This document shows, piece by piece, positions 48,559-60,799 of a stretch of DNA of 64,000 nt. A model generated the notes under the pieces. That model had not been told where the DNA came from. It did not search any database and saw only the letters and a list, made by a program, of their open reading frames with translations. This DNA comes from Atrichornis clamosus (Eukaryota > Chordata > Aves > Passeriformes > Menuridae): positions 62,001 to 126,000 of the forward strand of contig WBMZ01003310.1 of NCBI GenBank assembly GCA_013400975.1. Reading direction: 5' to 3'. A program made the translations under genes and the position numbers. Positions within the stretch are counted from its first letter, which is position 1; every line of letters begins with the position of its first letter.

Positions 48559-51500
48559 AAGTAACTACTTCTCGAACCCACTCTCCAAGGAGTACTTTAT
48601 GTATTGCTTGGAAAACATGCCTAAAATAAAAGCAATATGACAGGGATAAGAGACAACAGCAGCAAATCAAAACCTAATTTCATGTTTTTGTGGGCAGATG
48701 TAGATCAAAACACCCTGGATCTTGTCTTGCCTGGTCCTTGGGACACAAAAAGGCTGAGGGTAGGAGCGGTGAAGGAGAGAATGCAGTGTCCATACTTAGG
48801 CGCAGATTTGGGGAAGTAGATGGCTCTGTTTTGCTAAGTGATGGAGGGCTGGCTGCTGTCAGTTCTAACTGAGGAAGCATCTAGAAAGGGCTGCATTTGA
48901 GTTTATGTGCGGTTCTGCTTTTTGCAATGTTTTTCTGACCTCCATTTGTTTGCACGCCCCTCAAATCCAGGACAGCATCCTTGCACAAAGCTTTGAATCT
49001 GCCTTCATGGATTCAGCAGCAAAGTTTGCAGTGGTAAAGGGTGTACAAAAGGGACAGACTATGAAGATCCCTGGCTTGGCAGCATAGGCATGGAACAAGG
49101 TGAAAAAACAAAGGGTGAAAAGGTTTTTCTAGCTCATTCTCCCGACCAGTTTCTCTCGAATTCTGCTTCTCAAAGCTATTTTTCTTTCTTTTTTCCTCCA
49201 TCTATGTGATACATTCAGCTCATCAGTGCTCAAGTAAATGCTAAAACCAGTTTCCTCCAAATGAATTTATTAAATATCTCTGGCCCACTTTATCTCCTCA
49301 AGTTATTGTGTATTTATCCAGAAGAAAATCTGAAAATGTAGCAAGTAGTGCTACAGAAATGAAGATCCTAGCACAGTGACTAGGCTTTATTCTGCTTCCT
49401 CTGAGCATAAGTAGCAGCACAGAATAGCTCCACTGAAATCAGTAGCTGTTCTTTTTACCTGTCATTCTAATGAAGATCAGATCCTGGTCCACTAAACCTC
49501 AGTTTCTCCTGTTAAACCATATCCCAGCATCAGTAATATTGAGACAGTTCCTCCTTACCACAAGTCCTCTGAATTTATCCCCCAGAATTTCAGGAGGTAA
49601 AAAGAGTGGTGGGAGAGGTGAGGACAGCAGGGTGAAATTGCATACCAAGAAAATCTATACCAGGTATGTATTAAAAAGTAATATAAATCAATTTGGCCTT
49701 TTTTCGCGGGCACTAATTGCTTTCAGAGTTAATGACTAGTTTGTACAACATGGTACTGTAAAGTCTAAGTTCGGACCAGCACCTCACACAGCACACAGCA
49801 AGTTCCCTGACGTTTTTCATGTTTCTGTAGTCCAGCTAAAAAGTTTTACATCACCTTGAGCTGAATGCCTTGAAGACAACTAGAAAAAGCAGGCACCTTC
49901 AGTTATGAGGCAATGTTTCACTCCAGCTATTATGGTGCAATTGTTTAGACTGGTGGAGTAATAAATGGCTCAATTGTCCACAGGGGACTCGGGATTGTCA
50001 GGCAGGGAGGATTACTGCTGTTGTCTGTGGTTTATTAGCTAGCATTTTGATTCAATACCTGATACAGATTCATAATTAAAATTTAATTTCTGTGAGAGCT
50101 TGTAAGAAAGAGACAGAAAATATTCATGCTTTGTACTGGTGAAAGGGAGAGATAATTTTTTCTCTGCATATGGACTGGTTCCAGTGAGAGATTTGGAAAG
50201 TTTATAGGGGGGTAGCACAGCAGAGAAACTCAAAACTGAAAAACACCCATATCTCTAGCATTAAGAATCTATTACAGTGCATGAAAATTCATTGAAAATA
50301 TGTACATAGTTACCTAGAACTAACCATACAGGTGCTTGAGAAATCTCACCTCTCCAGGGCGTAGGCACCTGCCTTAAGAATGTCAGAGAAATACCTTCAT
50401 TCCCTTTAGGATACCAATCTGGTAATCCATTCCTAAAAATATTAAGATACTCTTTGCATAATTCTACTTCTGGAGGAAAAGGAGTTGCTTCTATCCCTCA
50501 GTCTTTACTGTAATAATAGAGAAATTGAAGGTACATAATTTTTGTGGGATTTTTTTTTTTGTTTTCATTTTTTTTAATGCATCATCATGTTTGTATAAGA
50601 CCTCTGTCATTTAAGTGATGGGATGCTAACACTAAGCTTTACCTCAGGATATATTTCAACAGTCTTTTGAAATATTACTGAAATAAGTGCAAGTTTTACC
50701 ATAAGCAGTGTTAGCAAGATCTTCTCACTCCAAAGCACAGGAAACATTTTTACACTATGTAAACCAACATTAGGACAGTTTATTTTATATTTCAGTCTGG
50801 GACTATTTTACATTATTATTCAAACAGTGACTGTCACATCATTCTGACCTATTTCATTTTAGCAGCAGGAAATAAGTATTTGGCATCTATTGCCTGAGAG
50901 GAAGCTGTGACAGGGGGAGCTGCCACTATAGAAGTGCGTGTTCCACAACTTCCAAAGCACACAGGCGTATGCCCAGACTATCATTGCTAGTAATTCTAAT
51001 AATTGACATTAGAAGCTGAAAGGTACTGCTTCTCCACTGCTGTAATCATCCGTCTCATGCCCATAAACTCTTTGCTTAATAAGAGTCCACTTGTAAATTA
51101 GAGATCATTCAGACTTTCCTGGAGCATCTTTTGACAGACAAATCATAAAAACGAAACCAATTATGATTCACTGATGTGCAGCTATAGCACTGGACATGAT
51201 TCCCTTCCCTTAGATTTATTAAGAAACAAATAATAGGAATGCTAGGCTGCAAACTGAATTGTGCAGGCTTCACAGCATACATGTCTTATCTGTTTCCCCA
51301 TCACTGACCAGATTATGTCCTAAGGCGTGTTCTCAGTGATTCTTCAGGCTCTCAAAAAAGATACATGATTGGTGTAATAAACAGGCTTGGGTTTGGTTTT
51401 AAAGGTTATGGTGATAGACAAAACTTTTCCCCCTCCTACTGAATTCGGCTGAACCTCATCATTTTCTATCTAAAACACCTTTATTTTATTTTCCTTTTTT

Positions 51501-53109
51501 ACATTTTTTGTTCATTTTAACAAGCTTTCTAGGACTAGAAATTAAACAGTAGTCTGTGCATCTAGTGGATGCCAATTTCCTGCTATCCCTGCCTAGAATA
51601 AATTTTTGTAATAATTAATAAGAATTAAAGCAAATAGCTATGAATATTGGCAATAAGGAATGAAAGTATTTGGAAAGAGAACTGTTGAACAATGGCTAAT
51701 ATTAAAAAGGATAGGTTTTTTTATTTTTAACAGGAAACACATTTCTTCTGTAAGGAATTCAATTAAATACTTGGTTGAGTCCAAAGCATTTAATTTCATA
51801 TTAGGGATCTTAACACTATTAAAGTAACATTTTGGTACATAAAAAGTGATTTTGAAACATCTTAGACATTTAACTTGAAATTAGCCAAAATTAAGCACTT
51901 TGCCTTCTCCTAAATTTGTGTTTTCTAAGAAGTCATTTGCAAATCTGGATGAAATTCCCCACAAAATTCTAACCTCTTGGAATCCTAATACTAAAAATAT
52001 AAAACTGTGCCTGATTGGCTGCAAATAATTTTTTTCAGCTTTTCTTTTGTTGTAACAATAAGGTATTTAAATGTTATTGAAAAACCTGGAGGTGAACATG
52101 GCTTTGTAAACAAATACATCTATTTTCATTATCTTACCAGCACAGCTCCCAGAAGCAACCGAAAAAATAGTATTTGAATAAATGTGAGATACCTGCTTTT
52201 TGAAACTCCTACTGTCAAAATTCTGAAAAATTATAACATTTTACCTCAATATGCTATTAGAAACTGTCTATAAAACAGTAACTCTGACAGGTGAAAGCAA
52301 GCAAACAAATAATTTTCACATCTTTCCTCTTTTAGTCCAGATTTCACAGACAGTAGTGTATCTTCTGATCATTAAAACAGACAAATTCTTTCACAAGAAG
52401 ACACCAAAGTTTTTTTGGTGATGATCATATGCACAACTTCCTAAGTGTTACAAGAAGCCTTTTTATGCAAGTAATTATTGACATTGATATAAAAGCATCA
52501 AGGTCAAACACACAAAAAGGAAAAGTTTTGTACTAGGCTTCTAGCATCATGCTTGAGTTTCAGTCTTAAAATATAAAAAGGTACATTATTTGTATTGGCA
52601 ATGCTTCAATATGTTTTTATTTTGAAGCACCATCCTTTGATAAAACAAATGGTCTTAAAATACAGCACTGGTTATCTAGATACTGAAATTGACACAGATA
52701 AACATTTGCACATTTTCTTAATACTAATGGCTGTGTCCAGTACATGAATGTACTCACTCTGCCATTTCCATGTTTAAAACAGACAACTTGGATGTGGGGG
52801 GTAGGTGGCCCTCTCTCCCCTTTTTTATCCTCCTGACAGAGCTCACTGCAGAGGAGGTGGTAGGGAGATGACCTCTCTTATCCAAACTGCAACACGATAG
52901 TGACATAAGAGCACTCCAGGGAGCACTCACAGGCAAAGGGAGGCAGCTCTTAGTGAGCAAAACTCAGCATATTGGGAATGTGAGGTCCCAGCAGAGAACA
53001 GAGAGCATGCCAGAACGAAATACCATAAAACAGGTCCAAAAAAGTCTGCTCTTGTTGGATCCAGAGCAAGTACCAAAAGATAGTGATAAAATTTCACATC
53101 TAAATTAAG

Positions 53110-53633
53110 TGTGCTGGTTTTGGCTGGGATGGTTAATTTTCTTCGTAATATCTGGTATGGGGTTGTGTTTGGGATTTGTGCTGGAAACAGTGCTGATAAC
53201 AGTGGGATATTTTCATTATTACTAAGCAGTTCTTGCACAGTCCAGGGCCTTTCTACTCCTCATCCCACCAGCAAGGAGTCTGAGGGTGCACAATGAGTTG
53301 GGAGGGGACACAGCCAGGACAAATGACAACACATAAATCAGGGGGAAGAAGAAAAATGGGGGGAGTGTTCAGAGTGATGATGTTTGCTTCCCAAGTCACT
53401 GTTATGTGTGATGGAGCCCTGCTTTCCTGGGGGTGGCATGGGAAGCGGAGAATGAATTCCCTGTTTTTCTTTGCCTGTGTGCACAGCTTTTGCTTTTCCC
53501 ATTAAACTGCCTTTATCTCAACCCATGAGTTTCCTCACTATTCCTTGTCCAGTTCTCTCCCCCATCCCAACAAGGCAGGAGAGAGCAAGCAGCTTTGCAG
53601 GGCTTAGTTTCTATCTAGGGCTAAACTACACCA
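53110..53633 (+). mobile_element. Avian ERVL-like LTR, about 524 bp, shortened in its promoter region
   Basis: It starts TGTGCTGGTTTTGGCTGGGA and proceeds through CTGGAAACAGTGCTGATAA, CCCACCAGCAAGGAG, TGGGAGGGGACACAGCC, the purine-rich GGGGGAAGAAGAAAAATGGG, CCTGCTTTCCTGG, CCCATTAAACTGCC (polyadenylation region) and TTTATCTCAACCCATGAG. It ends ..CTAAACTACACCA. This is a common avian ERVL-type LTR. Between GGACAAATGAC (about 53315) and GGGGGAAGAAG the copy is shorter than I expect, and no clear TATA box remains, only CATAAATCAG. The flanks (TTAAG / CCTGG) show no target duplication. No internal region adjoins it. Confidence 0.85.
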
Positions 53634-53639
53634 CCTGGC

Positions 53640-56600
53640 AAGATCCAAATACAGCCTGGTGAAACTAAGGTAAATTATTTTATATTCTTCCTCACCCTCT
53701 ACTTTTTAGTTACTGATAATCAAGAGCAAAAGCAGCTATAGTTCATAATTTCATTTTTCAAAACAGAAGTCTACTCTTGAGCAACTTTGGTATTTTCCCA
53801 GAATACAATTTACTTTTGTTAGCTGCTGTAAGTCAAAACTGTATTTTAGGAATAATGTCACAAACAGCTCTTGAGCTGTACTGCATAGGAAATCTCTTCT
53901 TAGTTACTTGTTAATTTTTTACATTTTTAATTTTTTTTTTGTAATTACTCTTTTTGTTAAAATAAACTATAGGTCTTGATTTTAGGCTTTTCCTTGCTAT
54001 GCCATTAGAAAAAGTAGAGCTACCTCCAAACAGGGCAGAATTTCATCAACTGCAAAATCACAGCCTAAATCAAAAAGGAGAAGAAAAAAAAAAAATCACA
54101 TTTTTGGAACAGATCCAAAAGTGAACTGAATTCTTCTGTCTGTCATTAGAGACTGACTGACGGGCACTGATTATACCTGCCCATAAATTCCTCAAAATTT
54201 TTATAAGGATACAAAGGACTAACTTTGATCTCATGTTAAAATAAATATTCATGAATAATGGTACTGAAGCCAGTGAAGAGTAACTTGGTCCCAACGACAC
54301 TCTTAGAAATCCAGAATCACTCTATTAATTTCAATAAAGTTTTTTTGCTGTTTAACGTTAACACCGAAAAGGTGAGAATTAGGACCACCAGAGCATATCT
54401 GCTTAAAAGGTGTCTCACAAGTGATTAAAGATTCACAAACACTGGTTTTCATCCAGAATAATTCCACAGGGAGACATTAAAAAAAAAAAAAATCTTATTC
54501 TGTACCAGCCTTTGTATCATCTGTGTGTCTGATGGCAGCAAGCAGATCCCAGCAGGGGGGTGGCAATTTACAGGGAACTGCAGAGGGCTGCCAGCAGTAG
54601 TTGCACTTCAGTGGATCTCCAAGTGGCCACTGCTGCTGTATAAATATCACAAAGGCAACACAGAGTGAATGTGCTGGTGAGGGACAAGTACACGAGAGAC
54701 TCCAGAAACAGCAGAACAAAATGGTAGCAGGATCTTTTCCCCTACACACCACACAGTCACCTGTAACCAAAAGTGGTGTGTTTCAGCACAGCCCTCAGCC
54801 CACAACCTCAACAAGCACTGTCCTGCTGGAAAAAGCAACAAAAACCAACATCCACTTCTGCTGGGCTGGGTAACAATTATGAGCAGCTATTAGGGAAGGT
54901 CGATGGAATCCCGTGCAACCAGAACTGGGGCATGCAGCAAAGTGCCTATAAAATAAGTGAAGCAGCAAACAGCCATCCTAGGAAGCACAACACAGGGCAT
55001 GAAAGCCATTCTGGATCATATTAAAAGACTGGAGAACAATATCCTAAAGGGAATAAGCATTAATGAATTTTTAGATGTGAAGTCCGACCAAAAGCTCACT
55101 GAATTAATGCTCCCTACTGACCGCAATATCCTACATACCCCACCATCATGATGAAAACTGGTAGTGTGATGCCTAAAGAAAATTTTTGGTTCAAAGCAGG
55201 AAAATCTTAAGTACAGCTGTTCAAGTCCCAAAATTGATAATAAGGTCTAATGGTACCAAAAACAGTCCCAGGAAACACTGGGGGACCTCTTCTTCATGCT
55301 GCTGAACTGGTGGTGCACCATGCAGGGCCACTATTCATCTGGTTAGGAATAGCCTTGCTACTTGCCTTCTAATGACAAAAATACAAAAACACATCAAATA
55401 CTACAAAGTCGAGCAACCTTACTATCTAGCATTTTACATAAAAGCTAAAAAACATCCTGGGGCAAATTTCTATTTCAGCCGAGCAACAATACGGAAGAAT
55501 GGTACTTCAGAGGCCCACAGCTCCTCCAGACACTGTTCTAAAACTCAGCAGTGGCCATGTTCAAACAGCTCAGATTGAAGCATAAGAAGAAATGAACTGA
55601 ACTGATTTCTCTGCAAAGGGACGGGTCAAGACAGATGCACTGTGTCCTATTGCCTGAGCACTTGTGCTAGTCTGAGGTAGGCAAATACAATTTAACCTGA
55701 GTGCTGAGATCTACAGTCCATTCACATGGACACCACATAATTTTGTTACCCAGGTATTTGTAACATGAGCAATCCAGAAACTGATTTGCATGTACAATAT
55801 GTGGCAGATAGCACATATATGTATTTCCTGAGCAAGACATCATGAAGAAACACAAACCGAAAAATCTCAGGAAATTGTATCAGTCAGATCACAGTAGTCT
55901 GAATTTTAAATTGGCACTTCAAATTTACCACTCACTTTTCTGCAAGAAGTGGCTTGTTTTTTCTTTTAAAAATGCTTACAAAATTCAAGTCAGTTGGCAA
56001 GCAAAGTGCCTGTTAATTCAAGAGAGAGTTGACTTCTTACACGGATAGCATGAAGACTCTTCACAGCTTTGCAAGCTTTTCTTGTAAGTCTTTATGTTTC
56101 AGTTTATAAGCCAGCCCTGAACTCTCTGGGATTAGAAATAAAAATGTGACAGGAAGAGGATCTCCATGAATGATCCCAGTTAGGGAAATGTGCCCTCTGA
56201 AAAATATGAGAAATTATTCATCTGCAATGTTGATCCTGTATTTTCAGTTTGCTTCACAAAGGTACTCAGTAAGTAAATGTAGCAGCTACAGCAGTATCTT
56301 CTTATTTTCTGACAACCATCTGTATGGGTCTTTCCATGCCAGTATTATAATAGTTTGATTTTAGATATCTGTACATAAAATGTTTTACTGACTGTGTGGA
56401 ATATCATTTTAGAATGGTGTAGGCAACACTAGCTTCCCCCACACCGTTCCTCTTAACTTCTGAGATTCTGATTTTTTTTTTTTCATCCTGTATTGGAATG
56501 GAAACTAAACTTTTACAATATTCAGAAATCAGAACCACAACTTCTCTGTTTCTATTGAATGTCAGAGTCCTTTGGTTCAGGGCTTACCTCTCCCACTTTT

Positions 56601-59600
56601 TGTCATTTATATAACAGGCAAAAGTCAGCAAAGAGGAAACTAAAGCACACACACACTAAACAGTTCTCCAGATATCGCTGCAAAAGTCAAGTGTGCAGCC
56701 AGGAGAAAGAATGGATTTCTCAATTAATGTTAATGTCACTTTAGTCACTGACCAGTGATGTTCATCTCGAGACCCACAAAAAGCAAAAAAAATGTGGCAG
56801 CAAAATCTAGCTGAGATATTGTCCATATTTCCATGACAAAGCACTAAATATTGCCTGCAAAGTGCAAAGCCAAACAAACTGCGACTGCTTTCATGCAGGG
56901 ATGTACACTGTTTGATTTATCATTACCTAACATCTGTTTCTGAGAAAAAAATTAGACATAAATGTTTACTTTCATAAGTAACTTAAAGCAAAACAAATGA
57001 GTAAAAGTAATGTTAATAACAGTGCAGTCTTAACTAATAGAACAAGCCAAAGGGTACTAAAGGGAGCAAATGACAATTAAACTTTCATGTAATTTTACCA
57101 ACTGATAAGAACAGTGGCATTTCCTACTTAAATGTTTTCTTCTGGAAGAAAAATTGTGCAATCCAAGACTAGCTTTTTTTGCCTGTGTATTATTAACTTC
57201 AACATCTGCCAGAAGAAAATATAGTTTTATTTAGGCTGCAGTCTAGCTTTTCCAGTCTGTTTATACTTTTCTCTATTGAAAATTTTATTAGAAAAATATT
57301 TAGCATTTACAGGTTGTGGCTATATATAAAATCCATGACTCCAGCTAGGAATGACAGATCCTAGTACAGAAACCAACAAAGCTTTATGGAAAGTCCCTGA
57401 CATGGAGCATTCTGGTACATACCAGCTTTTCTACATTATGCCAGATTTTTTTGTCATTTTGTCCAAAAGCCATTAAATCAGAGAGATGCTCTAGTGTCTG
57501 CATATAGTAAAATTTGTCAGCTTGAGATTTACTTCATTTCAATGGAAGGGGTGGGGCAGGGAAAATTGATTTGAACCTAGAATTCAGAGGAAAAATTGCA
57601 AATTAGCTCCTGGCTGTCAAAATGCTGCACTCTTTAAAGATGAAATAAGTAAACAGTTTCATAGAGAAAAAAAAAAGATCATAAGAAAATCTGCCATTTT
57701 ACTTTTTTTTTTCCCCTGTTCAGTTGTTCATATACAGTTCTGCTTATAATCTTCCTTTCCAGCAAGGACAGATTGTCCTTTTAAAAACGATACTTCCTCC
57801 TGCACTACCACCAGGAAGATAATATTATGTGGACTCATCCTGAAAAGAAGGAGGTTTTTTAAGGAGCTCAAAATAAACCAAAGAGCCGAAATAAAACAAA
57901 ATTAGGTTTCATTCAGCTTTGCTTTGCTTTTTCTTTTTCAATTAATCTCCTAATTTTCTTTTTATTATTTATTTTAATTTTTCACTGCAAGCAGAAGCTC
58001 AAGGATAAAGGAAAACCAAGCAGATTTCTCTAACATCAAGAGAGGGTCAAATAAAGGACACTGTGCACCTTTGCAAAGGCACCTGTGCTCAGCAGCCTGA
58101 ACACAAAATGAGCCAATATCACTTGGCAAATGATTTCTTTAGTGGATTTAGCAGAAATCCTTTGGCTTTTGCTGCTGCCCTGGCTGTTGTGAATCAGCAA
58201 TAATGCTGTTCTTCATCTTCTGCAGGTTTTGACTGTTTATATTTTCTTCCTTCATTGTAAATGAGGAGTTTTTGAAACAAAAGACACAATCTCTCATTGA
58301 TGCAGCACGATGGAAAAGGTTAACCAATTCTAAGCAAAGTGGTTACCCTTTTAAAGGGATTTTCTAAACAGATTTTTTTCTTGTAAAATCTGAAAAACCT
58401 AGGGAAAAAAATAGAAAAAAAAAGATGCCCACATTTGAACAGGGAAAACCCTAAAACTAGAAATTTGTCATTAACACCTCAATCTCATAGTCATCTGAAC
58501 CAAATCAAAGAAAGTCAAATTAGATTTGTTTTCCTTAGATAAAACCACCTGTGCACTTCTAAAAACACTCACAATGTCAGAAAACAACTGTTCCACTATA
58601 TCCTCATGTTCACTGATGACTCTGCACACTTACACACACTAGCATACATATCCTACACGTCCCTCCCTCTTTTCTCCTTAGTGTAAACTAGGGACATTTA
58701 AGCAGTGTCATCCAACAAACTGCAGGCCAGCACAAGAGCTGGCTACACTTACACAACTATTTCAGTGTGGCACCTCATACTCAGAGGTATGAGGCAGGCA
58801 ATAGACAGTCTCTGCATTAATAATGCAACAGTCTTGCAATGACTGGACCAGTTTTTTTTTCCCCTTGTTGTTTTTAGCATCTCCAATTCTCCTGCTTATT
58901 TCAGATGTCTCTAGATCTTATCTTTGACCTCCACTCAAGTTTTTTCATAGGGCGCCATCAAAATGTACCTCCAAAACAGCTGAAGCATGTAGGTTTTTTT
59001 AATACAAACACCCATGATTTCTTTCCCTCCAGAGAAGGTTAGCTTGTCTAACCTACAATTCCTTATATTGGTTCTGTAAAACAGGAAATATCTATAACAC
59101 CAAATAAAAACAGTAGTATTTTTTTTCTCTACTAACAAAACCAGAAATCTGCTGCCATAAGCACCACCACTTCCTCAGGCTGCTTTGTCACATCTTTTTA
59201 AAGATTCTTGGGAAGTTACTGCAATCAAAAACGTGCATGTCAGAGCAGCTCCCATTCTGCTCCAGCATCCCAAGGTGTTCTCATCTCCCATCTTGCAGAT
59301 GATACAAAGAGGGAACACTTCTGCAGAGGGCAGAGGCAGGAGTCTTTGTCCAAGGTCCTAGTGCCTATTAAGAAGCTTTAACTGGGAGACGAAACAACGG
59401 AGTCCATGAAGCTCCCTTTATTCACACACACGTCACACAGTAACTCTCACTTCATCTACATAAACTCACCAGCACTGAAACTGAGTTCTTACAAAAGAAG
59501 GAGAAAGTGAGGTCTCCAGATATAAGAAATTCCTTCCCAGCTGGCAGGTGATTACTGGAAAAGAGAAATTTTTTAAAGCAGCTGCAAGCCTAAGCAGGAT

Positions 59601-60043
59601 TTACCTGGTAATACAAATGTATCAGGGCTTATTCAGAAAACCAAAGGTAAGTACTGTCTGCTAAGAATATTATCACCTCCACAATATGCCAGCACTACTT
59701 ACTATCCACAGACCAACTGTTTCTTTCTTTTTTTCTCAGCACTCATTTTTTAAAAATCCTATAGCAAGGTTAACACACACATTTTCTTCATCCAAGTACG
59801 AGGATGAAGTTTACTAATAGCTGCACACCAAAATCTTGAATTAGAACATGCTTCTCCTGAATATTATTTCTTCATCGTTTGTAGCAGGTGCTGCTATGCT
59901 CTGTATTTTCAAGTTAGAATATGAAATCCTATCTTGATTTCTTGATCTGTAAATTATCAATAAGATTTTAGATTAATGTCACTGTTGCTTTCAGTAAGAG
60001 CTGAATTTTACTCCCTCACAATTTACACAAAATACAAGAGCAT
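53640..60043. other. AT-rich single-copy non-coding DNA
   Basis: No gene, LTR or CR1 copy is recognised. Homopolymer runs include 12 A at 54084-54095, 14 A at 54479-54492 and 12 T near 56472. The GC-richer stretch 54500-54900 has overlapping open frames up to 91 codons on both strands that match nothing I know. Confidence 0.55.
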
Positions 60044-60795
60044 CTCACAGATTCTCACAGAATGACTGGGGTTGGAAGGGACCTCTGGAGATCATCTAGT
60101 CCAATCCTGCTGCTAAAGCAGGTTCAACTACAGCAGGTAGCATAGGATTGTGTCTGAGTGAGTTTTGAATATTTCCAGAGGAGACTTCACAACCTCTCTG
60201 GTCAGCCTGTTCCAGTACTCTACCACTCTTGAAATAAGAAGCTTTTCCTCATATTCAAATGGAGCTTCCTGTGTTTCAGTTTGTGCCCACTGTTCATTGT
60301 CCTGGGCACCACTGAACAGAGTTTGGCCCCATCCTCTTGACACTCACCCTTGAGATATTTGTATGCATTGATAAGATCCCTTCTGTCTTCTCTTCTCCAG
60401 ATGCAACAGGCCCAGCTCCCTCTCAGCCTTTCCTTGTTGGAGGGATGGTCCAGCCTGCTAATCACCACTGCTCCATGTCTGTCTGGTACTGGGAAGACCA
60501 GAACTGGACACAACACTCCAGATGCTGTTCCACCAAGGAAAGTAGAGGGGCAGGATCACCTCCCTCAACCTGCTGGCCACACTATTCCTCATGCACACCA
60601 GGAAACCATTGACCTTCTTGCCCACCAGGGCACTGCTGACTCATGAGCAGCTTGTCGTCCCCCAGGATCCCCAGGTCTTTCCCCACAGAGCTGCTTCCCA
60701 GCAGCTCAGCCCCAGCCTGTGCTGGTCCATGGGGTTATTCTTCCCCAGGTGCAGGACCCTGCATTTGCCTTTGTTGAACTTCATTAAGATCCCCA
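60044..60795 (-). mobile_element. CR1 LINE, 5'-truncated, about 750 bp
   Basis: The left edge TCACAGATTCTCACAGAATG gives two reversed ATTCTGTG octamers. It is followed by TTGGAAGGGACCTCTGGAG and CATCTAGTCCAATCCTGC, which is standard CR1 3' UTR. The copy continues through the C-terminal part of ORF2 to GTGCAGGACCCTGCATTTG and CCTTTGTTGAACTTCATTAAG, and stops near 60795. Its clean octamers and 3' UTR suggest it is better preserved than the other copies. Confidence 0.95.
60220..60516 (-). pseudogene. CR1 ORF2 C-terminal fragment (broken)
   Basis: A 98-codon frame on the element's sense strand reads the C-terminal tail of the CR1 ORF2 protein, including DLINAYKYLKGECQEDG. The part before about residue 40 does not match well, indicating a frameshift. 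It is non-functional: the reverse transcriptase and endonuclease domains are missing. Confidence 0.8.
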
Positions 60796-60799
60796 GCTA

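Larger units (their letters stand above)
44645..53105. other. AT-rich single-copy DNA with unassigned open frames
   Basis: Apart from the two frames near 44.8-45.6 kb, a SINE-like scrap near 44757-44800, a hairpin and a 20-bp tandem duplication (each listed separately), I see no structure. There is no CR1 or LTR copy in more than 8 kb. The patch 47440-47640 (TTAATG, CAGCAGCTG, GTAATTGG) has a conserved-non-coding look, but this is impression only. Confidence 0.45.

Noticed and set aside
48568..48592. B-box-like GGTTCGAG on the minus strand
   Set aside because: No A box or cloverleaf around it, so not a tRNA gene or tRNA-derived SINE.
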